NCBI RefSeq assembly: GCF_900258035.1
Contig: NZ_OGTP01000003.1
Location: 62,001-126,000, forward strand
Direction: 5' to 3'
Length of the DNA stretch: 64,000 nt
Source: Caballeronia novacaledonica
Lineage (GTDB): Bacteria; Pseudomonadota; Gammaproteobacteria; Burkholderiales; Burkholderiaceae
The notes beneath the pieces are model-generated. The model had not been told where the DNA came from. It searched no databases and worked only from the letters and a program-made list of their open reading frames with translations. Both the position numbers and the translations under genes were made by a program. Shown here in pieces: positions 18,473-27,672 of the stretch (within the stretch, counting starts at the first letter, position 1; each line of letters starts with the position of its first letter).

Positions 18473-19207
18473 ATGAAGCTCCTTGAATTTTTGGGAGTTC
18501 CGATGCATGCCGGAACCATGGATGAAACCGTTTCGCTCATCGCTGACAGACTGGAGGCGAGGGAGTTCACGCAACACGTTGTCGTGAACGTTGCCAAGCT
18601 CGTTCATATGAAACGTGATCGCGCGCTTGCTGAATCGGTTCAAGCTTGCGACGTGATTAATATTGACGGCATGGGCGTTGTGTGGGGCGCGCGCATGCTG
18701 GGACACGATGTACCCGAACGAGTAGCAGGAATCGATCTGTTCTGCCGTCTGCTCGAAGCTGCTGCCCATCAATGCTGGCCTGTGTATCTACTGGGAGCGA
18801 CGGATGCGGTCGTATCAAAGACGGTTGAGCTTGTGACGAAAAATTATCCCGGTTTGCGAGTTGCGGGCTATGCCAACGGATATTTCTGGGACGATGAAGA
18901 AGCGGCGGTAACAGCCATCCGAAATTCCGGTGCGCGGCTGCTGTTCGTCGCGATCACATCACCCAAAAAGGAGACATTCATCGAGCGCTGGAAGAACCAA
19001 CTTGGGGTCGACTTCGTAATGGGCGTGGGCGGAACCTTCGACGTGATCGCTGGCAAGGTTCGCAGGGCGCCGGTATGGATGCAGCGTTGTGGACTCGAAT
19101 GGCTGTTTCGTGTGAGTCAGGAGCCTAATCGAATGTGGAAGCGCTACCTGGTGACCAACGCACAGTTTGCCGTGATGCTTGCGAAGGCATATCTAGCACG
19201 TAGATAG
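18473..19207 (+). CDS. WecG/TagA/CpsF family glycosyltransferase (GT26)
   Basis: 244-residue GT26 enzyme. In enterobacterial common antigen WecG transfers ManNAcA to lipid-linked GlcNAc; TagA uses ManNAc for teichoic acid. Conserved features: TQHVVVNVAKLVHMKRD, the acidic catalytic region ACDVINIDGMGVVWGARMLG, ERVAGIDLFCRLLE, VYLLGATDAVV, and FVAITSPKKETFIERW with VMGVGGTFDVIAGKVRRAP near the C-terminus. With WecB and WecC upstream, ManNAcA transfer is the natural reading. It is the last gene of the locus and converges on the TraB/GumN gene, 6 bases apart. Confidence 0.88.
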   Translation: MKLLEFLGVPMHAGTMDETVSLIADRLEAREFTQHVVVNVAKLVHMKRDRALAESVQACDVINIDGMGVVWGARMLGHDVPERVAGIDLFCRLLEAAAHQCWPVYLLGATDAVVSKTVELVTKNYPGLRVAGYANGYFWDDEEAAVTAIRNSGARLLFVAITSPKKETFIERWKNQLGVDFVMGVGGTFDVIAGKVRRAPVWMQRCGLEWLFRVSQEPNRMWKRYLVTNAQFAVMLAKAYLARR

Positions 19208-19213
19208 GCACAC

Positions 19214-20296
19214 TCACCCCCCCACCACCACAAACCCCCTCTTCCTCAACAACTCAAGCACCCCCCTCGCCCCTCCAAGATGCAGCGCCCCGATCGCCAC
19301 AAAAACCGGCCTGTCCGGCGCAGCCAGCGCAACCATCCTCGCGACGAACCGCCGGTTGCGCTCATAAACCACGCGATTATCGACCTGCGCCGCCAGCGGC
19401 GCGTTCCTCGCGAGCTTGCTGCTCTTCGCATCGTCCCAGGCTTTCAACGCATCCGCATCGCCGATACGCCATAGCCTGTGCAACTCCTTCACATCGGCGA
19501 CATTCTCCGCGGGCGTCTGCACCAGATCCTGCGCCAGCATCTCGCGCTGCTGCGCCGATGTGAGCCGCGTAAACGTCGATATCTGCTCGTTCAACGTCTC
19601 CAGCCCGACGATCTTCCCGCGCGCCCGCAGATACACATTCTGCAACTGCGCCTCGGTGCCGTACTCGCTCTGGAATCCTGCCTTCAACGTATCGTAGGTT
19701 TCGATCAGCATCGACGCCAGCCACGGGCGCGTATGCCGCAACTCCCTCAACGCCGCCGGATTGCCGCGCATGCGCGTCTCGACCTTCTTCCACATCGCGT
19801 CCGGCAAATAGTCGATGAGACACTCGCTGCGACACATGCCATAGCGATTCACGTCGTCCTGAGACAGCAGCAGTTCATCGGGAGAAATTTCGAGCGCCAG
19901 CGTGGGCGATGCATCGAGCGCCGCGAGTATCGATTTGCGAAACGGCTGCTCGGGCGGATAGTCGCTCGCGAATCCCACATGGAGCGTGCCGAGCACATAG
20001 AGGGTCGTCGTGCCCTTGGTTGCAACGTAGAAGGGCATGCGCGGCGGCTGCGCGCGCACCGGACCGCTCGCGGTCGTGCCGTTCGAGCGATCCGCGCGCG
20101 GCGGCGAAGCGGGAAGAGGCGGCGCGGCGGCGGACCCGGCATCGCCCGCCGCTTGCGGCGTGCGCGATCCGACCACCGCGAAGCCCGGCGGCGAAACGAA
20201 CATTCCCGCCGTAAACAGAACGAACGACAGCACGATGGCTGTCGTTTTGGCGAACGCCACGCACCGAAAGCGCGGCTTGTCGTATGAATCCGGCAC
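19214..20296 (-). CDS. TraB/GumN family protein
   Basis: 360-residue protein of the TraB/GumN (Tiki-like) family, whose eukaryotic members are metalloproteases; the bacterial role is unknown. An N-terminal hydrophobic stretch (TTAIVLSFVLFTAGMFV) suggests a signal peptide or anchor, then a Pro/Ala-rich linker to about residue 85. The family core follows: GTTTLYVLGTLHVGF (first GxxH motif), the middle helical part with SECLIDYLPDAMWKKVETRM, and the closing motif FVAIGALHLGGARGVLELLR. The two His-containing motifs are the presumed metal ligands. Start is the GTG at 20296. It converges with the exopolysaccharide locus, and a link to it is unproven. Confidence 0.82.
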   Translation of the reverse strand: MPDSYDKPRFRCVAFAKTTAIVLSFVLFTAGMFVSPPGFAVVGSRTPQAAGDAGSAAAPPLPASPPRADRSNGTTASGPVRAQPPRMPFYVATKGTTTLYVLGTLHVGFASDYPPEQPFRKSILAALDASPTLALEISPDELLLSQDDVNRYGMCRSECLIDYLPDAMWKKVETRMRGNPAALRELRHTRPWLASMLIETYDTLKAGFQSEYGTEAQLQNVYLRARGKIVGLETLNEQISTFTRLTSAQQREMLAQDLVQTPAENVADVKELHRLWRIGDADALKAWDDAKSSKLARNAPLAAQVDNRVVYERNRRFVARMVALAAPDRPVFVAIGALHLGGARGVLELLRKRGFVVVGG

Positions 20297-20349
20297 GGCT
20301 CACATCTTAAAACATTCGCGTGACGCGCCGAACACCCGCACGGCGCGTT

Positions 20350-21354
20350 TCAGACTTCGATTTCGCCGACCTCCTCGGCGCGATGGCACGACACCTGACG
20401 TCCATCGACCGCGCGCAGCTTCGGCTCCTCCACGCGGCATCGCTCGATCGCATACGGGCAACGCTGATGGAATGTGCAGCCCGACGGCGGATTGAGCGGC
20501 GAAGGCATCTCGCCCTGCAGCTTGATCTTGATGCGCCGGTCTTCCTCGAAGATCGCGGGCGTCGCGGACATCAGCGCGCGCGTGTACGGATGGCGCGGCT
20601 TTGCGAAGATCGTCTTCTTGTCGCCGACTTCGGCGACGCCGCCGAAGTACATCACCATCACGTCGTCGGCAATATGCTCCACCACCGACAAGTTATGCGA
20701 AATGAACACGTAGCTCGTGCCGAACTGCGCCTGCAAATCCATGAACAGGTTCAGGATCTGCGCCTGAATCGACACATCGAGCGCGGACACGGGTTCATCC
20801 GCGACGACGATCTGCGGATCGAGAATCATCGCCCGCGCAATCGCCACGCGCTGACGCTGCCCGCCCGAAAACATGTGCGGATAACGCGACGCATGCTCGG
20901 GTCGCAGGCCGACGGTGCGCATCATCTTCGCGATGCGCTCGGCGCGTTCCGTCGACGAAAGCGGCGTGTTGATCGCGAGCGGCTCGCCGAGCGTCTGCTC
21001 GACGGTCTTGCGCGGATTCAGCGAAGCGAACGGATTCTGAAACACCATCTGCACGCGCTGGCGCAACTCGGCGATCTTCGCCTTGCTCGCGCCCGCGACG
21101 TCGTCGCCCTCGATCAGCAAGCGGCCCGACGTGGGCGGCTCGATCATCGTCAACTGGCGCGCGAGCGTGGACTTGCCGCAGCCCGATTCGCCGACGACCG
21201 CGAGCGTGCGGCCGCGTTTCAGTTCGAACGAGACGCCGTTGAGCGCCTTCACCGTGCCGTGCTGGAACGCGCTGCGCTTCACGTCGTAGTGCTTCGTGAG
21301 CTGGTCGGCGGCGAGCACGATGTCCTGATTGATTTCCTTCGGTACGGCGTTCAT
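20350..21354 (-). CDS. dppF: Dipeptide ABC transporter ATPase DppF
   Basis: 334-residue ATP-binding subunit of the dipeptide/oligopeptide importer. Walker [10 protein letters not shown] near residue 50, Q-loop in [14 protein letters not shown], signature [13 protein letters not shown] and Walker [17 protein letters not shown] are all intact. The C-terminal oligopeptide-transporter extension has Cys residues ([14 protein letters not shown]) that in this family can bind an Fe-S cluster. Last gene of dppABCDF. The ATG at 21354 overlaps the dppD stop, and codons upstream in the same frame are inside dppD. Confidence 0.93.
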   Translation of the reverse strand: MNAVPKEINQDIVLAADQLTKHYDVKRSAFQHGTVKALNGVSFELKRGRTLAVVGESGCGKSTLARQLTMIEPPTSGRLLIEGDDVAGASKAKIAELRQRVQMVFQNPFASLNPRKTVEQTLGEPLAINTPLSSTERAERIAKMMRTVGLRPEHASRYPHMFSGGQRQRVAIARAMILDPQIVVADEPVSALDVSIQAQILNLFMDLQAQFGTSYVFISHNLSVVEHIADDVMVMYFGGVAEVGDKKTIFAKPRHPYTRALMSATPAIFEEDRRIKIKLQGEMPSPLNPPSGCTFHQRCPYAIERCRVEEPKLRAVDGRQVSCHRAEEVGEIEV

Positions 21355-22343
21355 CGCGCGCCTCCTTCCACCACCACATCGATGTTCAACGGCTTGATGC
21401 AACGCGCGCGCACGTCCGGATCGTGCTTGTCGAGCTGAAACAGGTTCGGCCGGCCCTTCCAGCAATCGTCGACGACGTACTTGCAGCGCGGCGCGAAAAG
21501 ACATCCGCTCGGCCGGTCGTCCCTGCCCGGCACCATGCCCGGCAGCGCGGCGAGACGCTCCGCGCCGCGGCTATGCTCGGGAATCGCGGCAAGCAGCGCT
21601 TCCGTGTACGGATGATGCGGCTCGCTGAAGATCGTCGGCACGTGATTCGTTTCGATGATCTCGCCCGCGTACATCACCGCGACGCGCTGCGCCACTTCGG
21701 ACACGACCGCGAGGTCGTGCGAGATCAGCACGAGCGCCATGCCGCGCTCCTTCTGCAGCTTCACGAGCAGTTCCATGATCTGCGCCTGGATCGTCACGTC
21801 GAGCGCGGTGGTCGGCTCGTCGGCGATCAGGAGCTTCGGATTGCACGCGACGGCCATTGCGATCATCACGCGCTGGTTCATGCCGCCCGACATCTGATGC
21901 GGAAACGCGTTGATGCGGCTCTTCGCGTCCGGAATGCCGACCTGATCGAGCAGTTCGAGCGCGCGCTTGTTGAGCGCATCGCCGCGCAAGCCTTCGTGCA
22001 GCTTCAGCACTTCCTTGATCTGATAGCCGACGGTATAGCTCGGGTTCAGGCTCGTGAGCGCGTCCTGAAACACCATCGCAATGTCCTTGCCGATGATCCT
22101 GCGGCGCGCACGCGCCGACGCCTTCAGCAAGTCCTTGCCGTCGAACGTGATCTGATCGGCGGCGACTTTGCCGGGTGCGTCGATGAGGCCCATCAGCGCC
22201 ATCATCGTGACGCTCTTGCCGGAGCCCGATTCGCCCACGACGCCGACCACTTCGCCCGGCTTCACGGAAAGGTCGATGCGATCGACGGCCTGGGTGCCGC
22301 CGAACGTCACCTGCAGGTTACGGATAGTCAGAAGATCGTTCAT
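21351..22343 (-). CDS. dppD: Dipeptide ABC transporter ATPase DppD
   Basis: 330-residue ATPase partner of DppF. Walker [15 protein letters not shown], signature [14 protein letters not shown], Walker [15 protein letters not shown] and the switch His in [10 protein letters not shown] are present. The C-terminal domain carries [14 protein letters not shown], the family Cys motif. The ATG at 22343 is one base beyond the dppC stop at 22345, and its own stop overlaps the dppF start by four bases, so B-C-D-F behave as one translational unit. Confidence 0.93.
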   Translation of the reverse strand: MNDLLTIRNLQVTFGGTQAVDRIDLSVKPGEVVGVVGESGSGKSVTMMALMGLIDAPGKVAADQITFDGKDLLKASARARRRIIGKDIAMVFQDALTSLNPSYTVGYQIKEVLKLHEGLRGDALNKRALELLDQVGIPDAKSRINAFPHQMSGGMNQRVMIAMAVACNPKLLIADEPTTALDVTIQAQIMELLVKLQKERGMALVLISHDLAVVSEVAQRVAVMYAGEIIETNHVPTIFSEPHHPYTEALLAAIPEHSRGAERLAALPGMVPGRDDRPSGCLFAPRCKYVVDDCWKGRPNLFQLDKHDPDVRARCIKPLNIDVVVEGGAR

Positions 22344-22344
22344 G

Positions 22345-23262
22345 TCAGCCCATCCGTTTGAGTTTCGGATCGAGCGCGTCACGCAGACCGTCGCCGAGCA
22401 GGTTGATGACGAGCACCGAAACGAGAATCGACAGGCCCGGCATCGTCACGATCCACCATGCGCTTTCGATGTAATCGCGCGCCGATGCCAGCATCGCGCC
22501 CCATTCGGCCGCCGGCGGTTGCACGCCCAAGCCGAGGAAGCCGAGCGCGGCGGCGTCGAGAATCGCGGACGAGAAGCCGAGCGTCGCCTGCACGATGAGC
22601 GGCGCGGCGCAGTTCGGCAGCACTTGCGAGAACATGAGCCGCACGGTGCCCGCGCCCGCAACGCGCGATGCCGTCACGTATTCCTTTTGCAATTCGCCGA
22701 GCGCCGACGCGCGCGTGAGGCGCACATAACCCGGCAGCGCGACGATCGCGATCGCGAGCATCGTGTTGACGAGTCCCGGCCCGATGATCGCGACAACCGC
22801 GACCGCGAGCAGCAGCGACGGCAACGCGAGCAGCACGTCCATGACGCGCATGATCGGCGTATCGAGCCAGTTGAAGAACGCGGCCATGAGACCGAGCACG
22901 ACGCCCGGAATCAGCGCCAGCACCACCGACACGAAGCCGATCCAGAACGACAGCCGCGCGCCGTACATCAGACGCGAGAGGATGTCGCGGCCGGCTTCGT
23001 CGGTGCCGAGCAGGAACATGCGGTTGCCGCCTTCGAGCCACGCGGGCGGAATCTTCACGTAATCGCGGTATTGCTCGATCGGGCTGTGCGGTGCGATCAA
23101 GGGCGCGGCGATCGCGACCAGAACCAGCACGACGACGATCAGGCCCGCAACGACGGCGCCGCGATTGCGCGAGAAGTTCGCCCAGAATTCGCGCGCCGCG
23201 ACCATGCGGCCGGAAGGCGGCGTGAGCGCGCCCGGTGGGAGATTGTTTTGAACGTCAGCCAT
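22345..23262 (-). CDS. dppC: Dipeptide ABC transporter permease DppC
   Basis: 305-residue inner-membrane permease. An N-terminal cytoplasmic tail ([18 protein letters not shown]) precedes the first helix [20 protein letters not shown]. The periplasmic/EAA part includes [20 protein letters not shown], characteristic of DppC/OppC, and the cytoplasmic loop [20 protein letters not shown] that contacts the ATPases. It follows dppB by 13 bases. The GATW helix-closing region and C-terminus [15 protein letters not shown] are typical. Confidence 0.93.
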   Translation of the reverse strand: MADVQNNLPPGALTPPSGRMVAAREFWANFSRNRGAVVAGLIVVVLVLVAIAAPLIAPHSPIEQYRDYVKIPPAWLEGGNRMFLLGTDEAGRDILSRLMYGARLSFWIGFVSVVLALIPGVVLGLMAAFFNWLDTPIMRVMDVLLALPSLLLAVAVVAIIGPGLVNTMLAIAIVALPGYVRLTRASALGELQKEYVTASRVAGAGTVRLMFSQVLPNCAAPLIVQATLGFSSAILDAAALGFLGLGVQPPAAEWGAMLASARDYIESAWWIVTMPGLSILVSVLVINLLGDGLRDALDPKLKRMG

Positions 23263-23275
23263 TTGTCGTGTTTCC

Positions 23276-24286
23276 TCAGCGAGTATGGCGAATGCGCGGA
23301 TTCAACACGCCGTACAACAGATCGACGACCAGATTCACGACGATCACGAGTGTCGCGATCATCAGAATGCCGCCTTGCACGACCGGATAGTCGCGACGCG
23401 AAATGGCATCGATGAGCCATTTGCCGACGCCCGGCCACGAGAACAGCGTCTCGGTCAGCACCGCGCCCGCGAGCAGCGTGCCGACTTGCAAACCGATCAC
23501 GGTCACGACAGGAATCAGCGCATTGCGCAACGCATGCACGACGACCACGCGCAGCGGCGACAAACCCTTCGCGCGCGCCGTGCGGATGTAGTCCTCGCGC
23601 AGCACTTCGAGCATCGAAGAACGCGTCATGCGCGCGATGACCGCGAGCGGAATCGTGCCGAGCACGATGGTCGGCAGAATCAGATGCGACAGCGCCGACG
23701 TGAACGCGCCTTCATCGGTGGAAAAGAGCGCATCGATCAGCATGAAGCCCGTGACGTGCGGAATGTCGTATTCCACCGCGATGCGGCCCGAGACCGGCGT
23801 CCATCCGAGCTTCGCCGAGAAGAACATGATGAGGATCAAGCCCCACCAGAAAATCGGCATGGAATAGCCGGTGAGCGCGGTGCCCATCACGCCGTGATCG
23901 ACGACGGTGCCGCGCCTGAGCGCAGCCGCGACGCCCGCCGGCAATCCGACGACGAGCGCGAAGATCATCGCGCAAATGGACAGCTCGACCGTCGCGGGAA
24001 AGCGCGCGAGAAACTCGCCCATCACGCTCGTATTCGTGATGATCGAGGTGCCGAGATCGCCTTTCAGCGCATGCCCGACGTAAGTGAGGTATTGCAGCGG
24101 AAGCGGCTGATCGAGGCCGAGGCGCTTCATGGCTTCGGCGTGCATTGCCGGGTCCACGCCGCGCTCGCCCATCATCACTTCGATGGGGTCGCCAGGAATC
24201 AGGTGGATCAGCGCGAACGCGAGAATCGTAATGCCGATGAACGTCGGTATCACCATTCCTATGCGTCGCAAAACGAATCGGAACAT
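23276..24286 (-). CDS. dppB: Dipeptide ABC transporter permease DppB
   Basis: 336-residue inner-membrane permease pairing with DppC. It begins MFRFVLRRIGMVIPTFIGIT, the standard N-terminus, with IHLIPGDPIEVMMGERG in the first periplasmic loop. The ATPase-contact loop is MLEVLREDYIRTARAKGLSP and the last helices include ETLFSWPGVGKWLIDAISRR. It lies 124 bases after dppA, and that gap holds a strong hairpin (24322-24361) that may lower dppBCDF expression relative to the binding protein. Confidence 0.93.
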   Translation of the reverse strand: MFRFVLRRIGMVIPTFIGITILAFALIHLIPGDPIEVMMGERGVDPAMHAEAMKRLGLDQPLPLQYLTYVGHALKGDLGTSIITNTSVMGEFLARFPATVELSICAMIFALVVGLPAGVAAALRRGTVVDHGVMGTALTGYSMPIFWWGLILIMFFSAKLGWTPVSGRIAVEYDIPHVTGFMLIDALFSTDEGAFTSALSHLILPTIVLGTIPLAVIARMTRSSMLEVLREDYIRTARAKGLSPLRVVVVHALRNALIPVVTVIGLQVGTLLAGAVLTETLFSWPGVGKWLIDAISRRDYPVVQGGILMIATLVIVVNLVVDLLYGVLNPRIRHTR

Positions 24287-24321
24287 GATCGCCCTTTTCG
24301 GTATTGGAGGGACTAAAACGT

Positions 24322-24361
24322 GTCCGGCGGCTTGGATCGCTGTCGACCCGCGCCGCCGGAC
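24322..24361 (-). terminator. Hairpin between dppA and dppB
   Basis: A perfect 10-bp GC-rich stem (24322-24331 with 24352-24361) lies between dppA and dppB, with only a few U residues on the minus-strand transcript. Such hairpins often stabilise the binding-protein mRNA or partly terminate, giving more DppA than permease. The role here is inferred. Confidence 0.5.
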
Positions 24362-24410
24362 CTTTTCGATTAGTTATGGTTTAGTGCAAAAACCGTTCCG
24401 CAGCAAAAGC

Positions 24411-26042
24411 TTATTGCAAGCCGACGCCATCGAAACGCGCGTAGCCGAGCGGCTCGATCTTCATGTTCGTCACCTTCTTGCTGACAGGCTGATACACGGT
24501 CGAGTGCGCGATCGGCGAGAACGGCAGTTGCTGCGCGAAGATCTGCTGCGCGTCGGTGTAAGCCTTGGTGCGCGCGGCGACATCGGTGGTGGAGCGGCCC
24601 TTCACGACGAGATCGTCGAACGGCTTGTAGCACCACTTCGAGAAGTTGCTGCCCTTCACCGCGTCGCAGCCGAGCAGCGTGCCGAGCCAGTTGTCCGGAT
24701 CGCCGTTGTCGCCCGTCCAGCCGATCAGCAGTGCGTCATGTTCGCCGGCGTGCGCGCGCTTCAGATACTCGCCCCACTCGTACGACACGATGTTCGCCTT
24801 CACGCCGATCTTCGCCCAGTCGGCCTGGATCATTTCCGCCATCAGGCGCGCGTTCGGGTTGTACGCGCGTTGCACGGGCATCGCCCACAACGTGATCTCG
24901 AAGCCGTTCGGGAAGCCCGCTTTCGCGAGCAGCGCCTTCGCCTTCGCGGTGTCGTACGTCTGGCCCTTCAGGTTCTTGTCATAGGACCATTGCGTCGGCG
25001 GCATCGGCGCGGTGGCCGGCTGGCCCGCGCCCTGATACACGGAATCGATGATCGCCTTCTTGTTGATCGCCATGTCGAGCGCGCGGCGCACGTCGGTGTT
25101 GCCGAGGTCCTTCTTCGTCACGTTGTACGCGACATAGCCTTCGTTGAAGCCCGCCTGCGACGGCGTATCGACATTCGACGCCGCCTTCAGCGCCGCGATG
25201 TCGCCCGGACGCGGATAGCTCATCACCTGGCATTCGTTGTTCTTCAGCTTCTGCACGCGCACGGCGGCGTCCGGCGTGATCGAGAAGATCAGCTTCGAGA
25301 TCTGCACCGCGTTCGGCTTCCAGTAATCAGGATTGCCGTCGAAGCGGATGGTCGCGTCCTTCGTGTAGCTGCGGAAGATGAACGGGCCCGTGCCGACCGG
25401 CTGCTGGTTGATGTCGGCGGCCTTGCCGTCCTTCAGCAGCTTGTCCGTGTACTCGGCGGAGAGGATCGACGCGTATTCCATCGCCATATTCTGGATGAAC
25501 GGCGCGCTCACTTCCTTCAGCGTGAACTTCACGGTGTACGGATCGACCTTCTCGATCTTCGAGATCAGCTTGTCCATGCCGAGGTCCGTGAAGTACGGAA
25601 ACTGCACGTTGTACGCCTTGCGGAACGGATTGTTCGGATCGAGCATGCGGTTGAACGTGAAAATCACGTCATCCGCGTTGAATTCGCGCGTGGGCTTGAA
25701 GAACGACGTCGTCTGGAACTTCACGCCGTGGCGCAGATGGAACGTGTAGGTGAGGCCATCGGACGACACGTCCCACTTTTCGGCGAGACCCGGCTCGACC
25801 TTCGTGCCGCCGCGCTCGAACTCGACGAGACGGTTGTACACGGTGAACGTGTTCGCGGTGAAATCGGTGCCGGTCGTGTATTGCGCCGGATCGAAGCCGG
25901 CCGGGCTGCCTTCCGAGCAGTACACGAGCGTCTTGTTCGGGATGGCGGCGTTTGCCGCGCTTGCGGCGAAGAGCGATGCCGTGGCCACGGCGCCCGCGAG
26001 CGCCGACATGCGGACGGCTCGCAACAGGCTGTTTTTGTTCAT
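24411..26042 (-). CDS. dppA: Periplasmic dipeptide-binding protein DppA
   Basis: 543-residue extracytoplasmic solute-binding protein of SBP family 5. A signal peptide (MNKNSLLRAVRMSALAGAVA to SAANA, cleavage before AIPNK) is followed by VYCSEGSPAGFDPAQYTTGT, the classic DppA start of the mature protein, and by HLRHGVKFQTT and PDYWKPNAVQISKL. The C-terminal lobe includes GWTGDNGDPDNWLG, another family landmark. It captures dipeptides (and possibly haem or aminolevulinate in some species) for DppBCDF. First gene of the operon. Confidence 0.93.
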   Translation of the reverse strand: MNKNSLLRAVRMSALAGAVATASLFAASAANAAIPNKTLVYCSEGSPAGFDPAQYTTGTDFTANTFTVYNRLVEFERGGTKVEPGLAEKWDVSSDGLTYTFHLRHGVKFQTTSFFKPTREFNADDVIFTFNRMLDPNNPFRKAYNVQFPYFTDLGMDKLISKIEKVDPYTVKFTLKEVSAPFIQNMAMEYASILSAEYTDKLLKDGKAADINQQPVGTGPFIFRSYTKDATIRFDGNPDYWKPNAVQISKLIFSITPDAAVRVQKLKNNECQVMSYPRPGDIAALKAASNVDTPSQAGFNEGYVAYNVTKKDLGNTDVRRALDMAINKKAIIDSVYQGAGQPATAPMPPTQWSYDKNLKGQTYDTAKAKALLAKAGFPNGFEITLWAMPVQRAYNPNARLMAEMIQADWAKIGVKANIVSYEWGEYLKRAHAGEHDALLIGWTGDNGDPDNWLGTLLGCDAVKGSNFSKWCYKPFDDLVVKGRSTTDVAARTKAYTDAQQIFAQQLPFSPIAHSTVYQPVSKKVTNMKIEPLGYARFDGVGLQ

Positions 26043-26364
26043 GTTTCCTCCAGGTCAATACCGGCTTCTGGCCGGCGTAGCGCGAGTGTACTTGATCGCA
26101 CCGCCCGATTTTTTCGACGCATGTGCGCAAAGTCGGGCGCTACCCTAGCACGAACAAAAGTGACATGCGCGCTTGGTTTTCCCCACTAGAGTTTGTTGTC
26201 GACGACGCTTCGATAAGGGTAGGTTATCGGCCATGCGCGAAGGTGATGGACGAGCGAAGAAATATTGCGCGTTGCAGCGAAAATCGGCAGAAAAATGGAG
26301 AAAATTTAAAAGAAACGAAAGAACCGCGCGGCGAGCGCCGCGCGGGTGAAACATTGGTGCAGCT
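26043..26364. other. 322-bp gap between metF 3' end and dppA 5' end
   Basis: Holds the metF terminator on the minus strand (26300-26345) and, nearer dppA, presumably the dpp promoter. I found no clear -35/-10 pair. Bases 26150-26260 are less GC-rich but carry no recognisable gene. Confidence 0.5.
26300..26345 (-). terminator. Rho-independent terminator of the ahcY-metF unit
   Basis: On the minus strand a very GC-rich stem (CCGCGCGGCG at 26336-26345 with its complement at 26324-26333) is followed by a T-rich tail (TTCTTTCGTTTCTTTTAAA). It begins 20 bases after the metF stop. Confidence 0.75.
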
Positions 26365-27204
26365 TCAGGCGCTCTTGAATCCGAGACGCTCGCACACCGT
26401 CTTCGAGGCCCACGCGCCGTTGAGCGTGTAGAAATGCAGCCCCGGCGCGCCGCCGTCGAGGAGGCGACGGCAAAGGCCCGTCACCACTTCGACGCCGAAA
26501 GCGCGAATCGATTCGCGATCGTCGCCGAAGCTTTCGAGACGGCGCGCGATCCACTTCGGCACTTCCGCGCCGCACATGTCGGAGAAGCGCATCAGTTGCG
26601 AGAAGTTCGTGATCGGCATGATGCCCGGCACGATCGGCACGTCCACGCCGAGCTTGCGCGCTTCTTCGATGAACCTGAAGTACGAATCGGCATTGAAGAA
26701 GTACTGCGTGATCGCGGAATTCGCGCCCGCCTTCACCTTGCGCGCGAAGTTCTCCAGATCGGCGCGCGGCGACTTCGATTGCGGATGAAACTCCGGATAC
26801 GCGGCCACTTCGATGTTGAACCAGTCGCCGTGCTCCTGGCGAATGAACGCCACGAGCTCGGACGCATAGCGCAACTCGCCGACTTCGCCCATGCCCGAGG
26901 GCAGATCGCCGCGCAACGCGACGATATGGCGAATGCCGTGCTCACGGTACTGCGTGAGAATCGCGCGCAGATTCTCCTTCGACGAACCGATGCACGAAAG
27001 ATGCGGCGCGGCTTCAAAGCCTTCCGCGGCCATTTCGAGCACGGTGTCGAGCGTGCCTTGCTGCGTGGACCCACCCGCGCCGAACGTCACGGAGACGAAC
27101 TTGGGCGAGAGCGTCTTCAGTTCGGCGCGAGACGCGCGCAGCTTGTCCACGCCTTCCTGTGTCTTCGGCGGGAAAAACTCGAATGAAAGTTCGATCGGTT
27201 TCAT
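26365..27204 (-). CDS. metF: 5,10-methylenetetrahydrofolate reductase
   Basis: 279-residue flavoenzyme that reduces 5,10-methylene-THF to 5-methyl-THF for methionine synthesis. Family motifs: IELSFEFFPPKTQEGVDKL at the N-terminus, [42 protein letters not shown], and NSAITQYFFNADSYFRF with the FAD/folate residues. It lies downstream of ahcY and the holin-like gene in the same direction, so the upstream SAH riboswitch probably controls it as well, matching methyl-group regeneration with SAH removal. A terminator follows. Confidence 0.95.
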   Translation of the reverse strand: MKPIELSFEFFPPKTQEGVDKLRASRAELKTLSPKFVSVTFGAGGSTQQGTLDTVLEMAAEGFEAAPHLSCIGSSKENLRAILTQYREHGIRHIVALRGDLPSGMGEVGELRYASELVAFIRQEHGDWFNIEVAAYPEFHPQSKSPRADLENFARKVKAGANSAITQYFFNADSYFRFIEEARKLGVDVPIVPGIMPITNFSQLMRFSDMCGAEVPKWIARRLESFGDDRESIRAFGVEVVTGLCRRLLDGGAPGLHFYTLNGAWASKTVCERLGFKSA

Positions 27205-27242
27205 GATGTTTTATGACGGACGGCAGCGTCCGTGCTTCAACG

Positions 27243-27596
27243 TCACCCGAAATTGCGATTCCCGAATATCAGCGCCGACAGCAGCCACGACACGATGCTG
27301 TACAGAATCGAGCCGAAGAACGCGGACCAGAAGCCCGATACTTCGAAGCCCTTCAGCAGCGACGAGCACAGCCAGAAACACAGCGCATTCACGACGAGTA
27401 TGAAGAGCCCGAGCGTGACGATCGTCACCGGCAGCGTGAGGATGATGAGCACCGGTCTGATGATCGCGTTGATGAGCCCCAATACCACCGCGATGATGAG
27501 CGCCGTGCCGAAACTGCGAATGTGAATCGACGGCACCAGATACGTGATGATCAGCAGCGCGAGCGCGTTGATCAGCCATGTCAGCAGCACGGTCAT
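27243..27596 (-). CDS. Small four-helix membrane protein, phage-holin-like (PF04020 type)
   Basis: 117-residue protein made almost entirely of hydrophobic helices: MTVLLTWLINALALLIITYL, TALIIAVVLGLINAIIRPVL, TLPVTIVTLGLFILVVNALC and SAFFGSILYSIVSWLLSALI. This matches the widespread YvlD/holin-4TM-like family of unknown function; no lysis genes are nearby. It is sandwiched between ahcY and metF on the same strand, a conserved-looking but unexplained placement in the methyl cycle unit. The ATG at 27596 fits the first helix. Confidence 0.8.
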   Translation of the reverse strand: MTVLLTWLINALALLIITYLVPSIHIRSFGTALIIAVVLGLINAIIRPVLIILTLPVTIVTLGLFILVVNALCFWLCSSLLKGFEVSGFWSAFFGSILYSIVSWLLSALIFGNRNFG

Positions 27597-27625
27597 CGAG
27601 GAATCTCCGGTTGATGCATTGAACC

Positions 27626-27648
27626 GCGGGCGTGGTGCTCACGCCCGC
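27626..27648 (-). terminator. Hairpin after ahcY
   Basis: Perfect 9-bp stem GCGGGCGTG (27626-27634) with its complement (27640-27648) and a 5-base loop, 24 bases beyond the ahcY stop. There is no T-run, so it may be a partial terminator or mRNA-stabilising structure between ahcY and the next genes. Confidence 0.4.
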
Positions 27649-27672
27649 GCAAACTACGGCCGCCGCGTGCGA

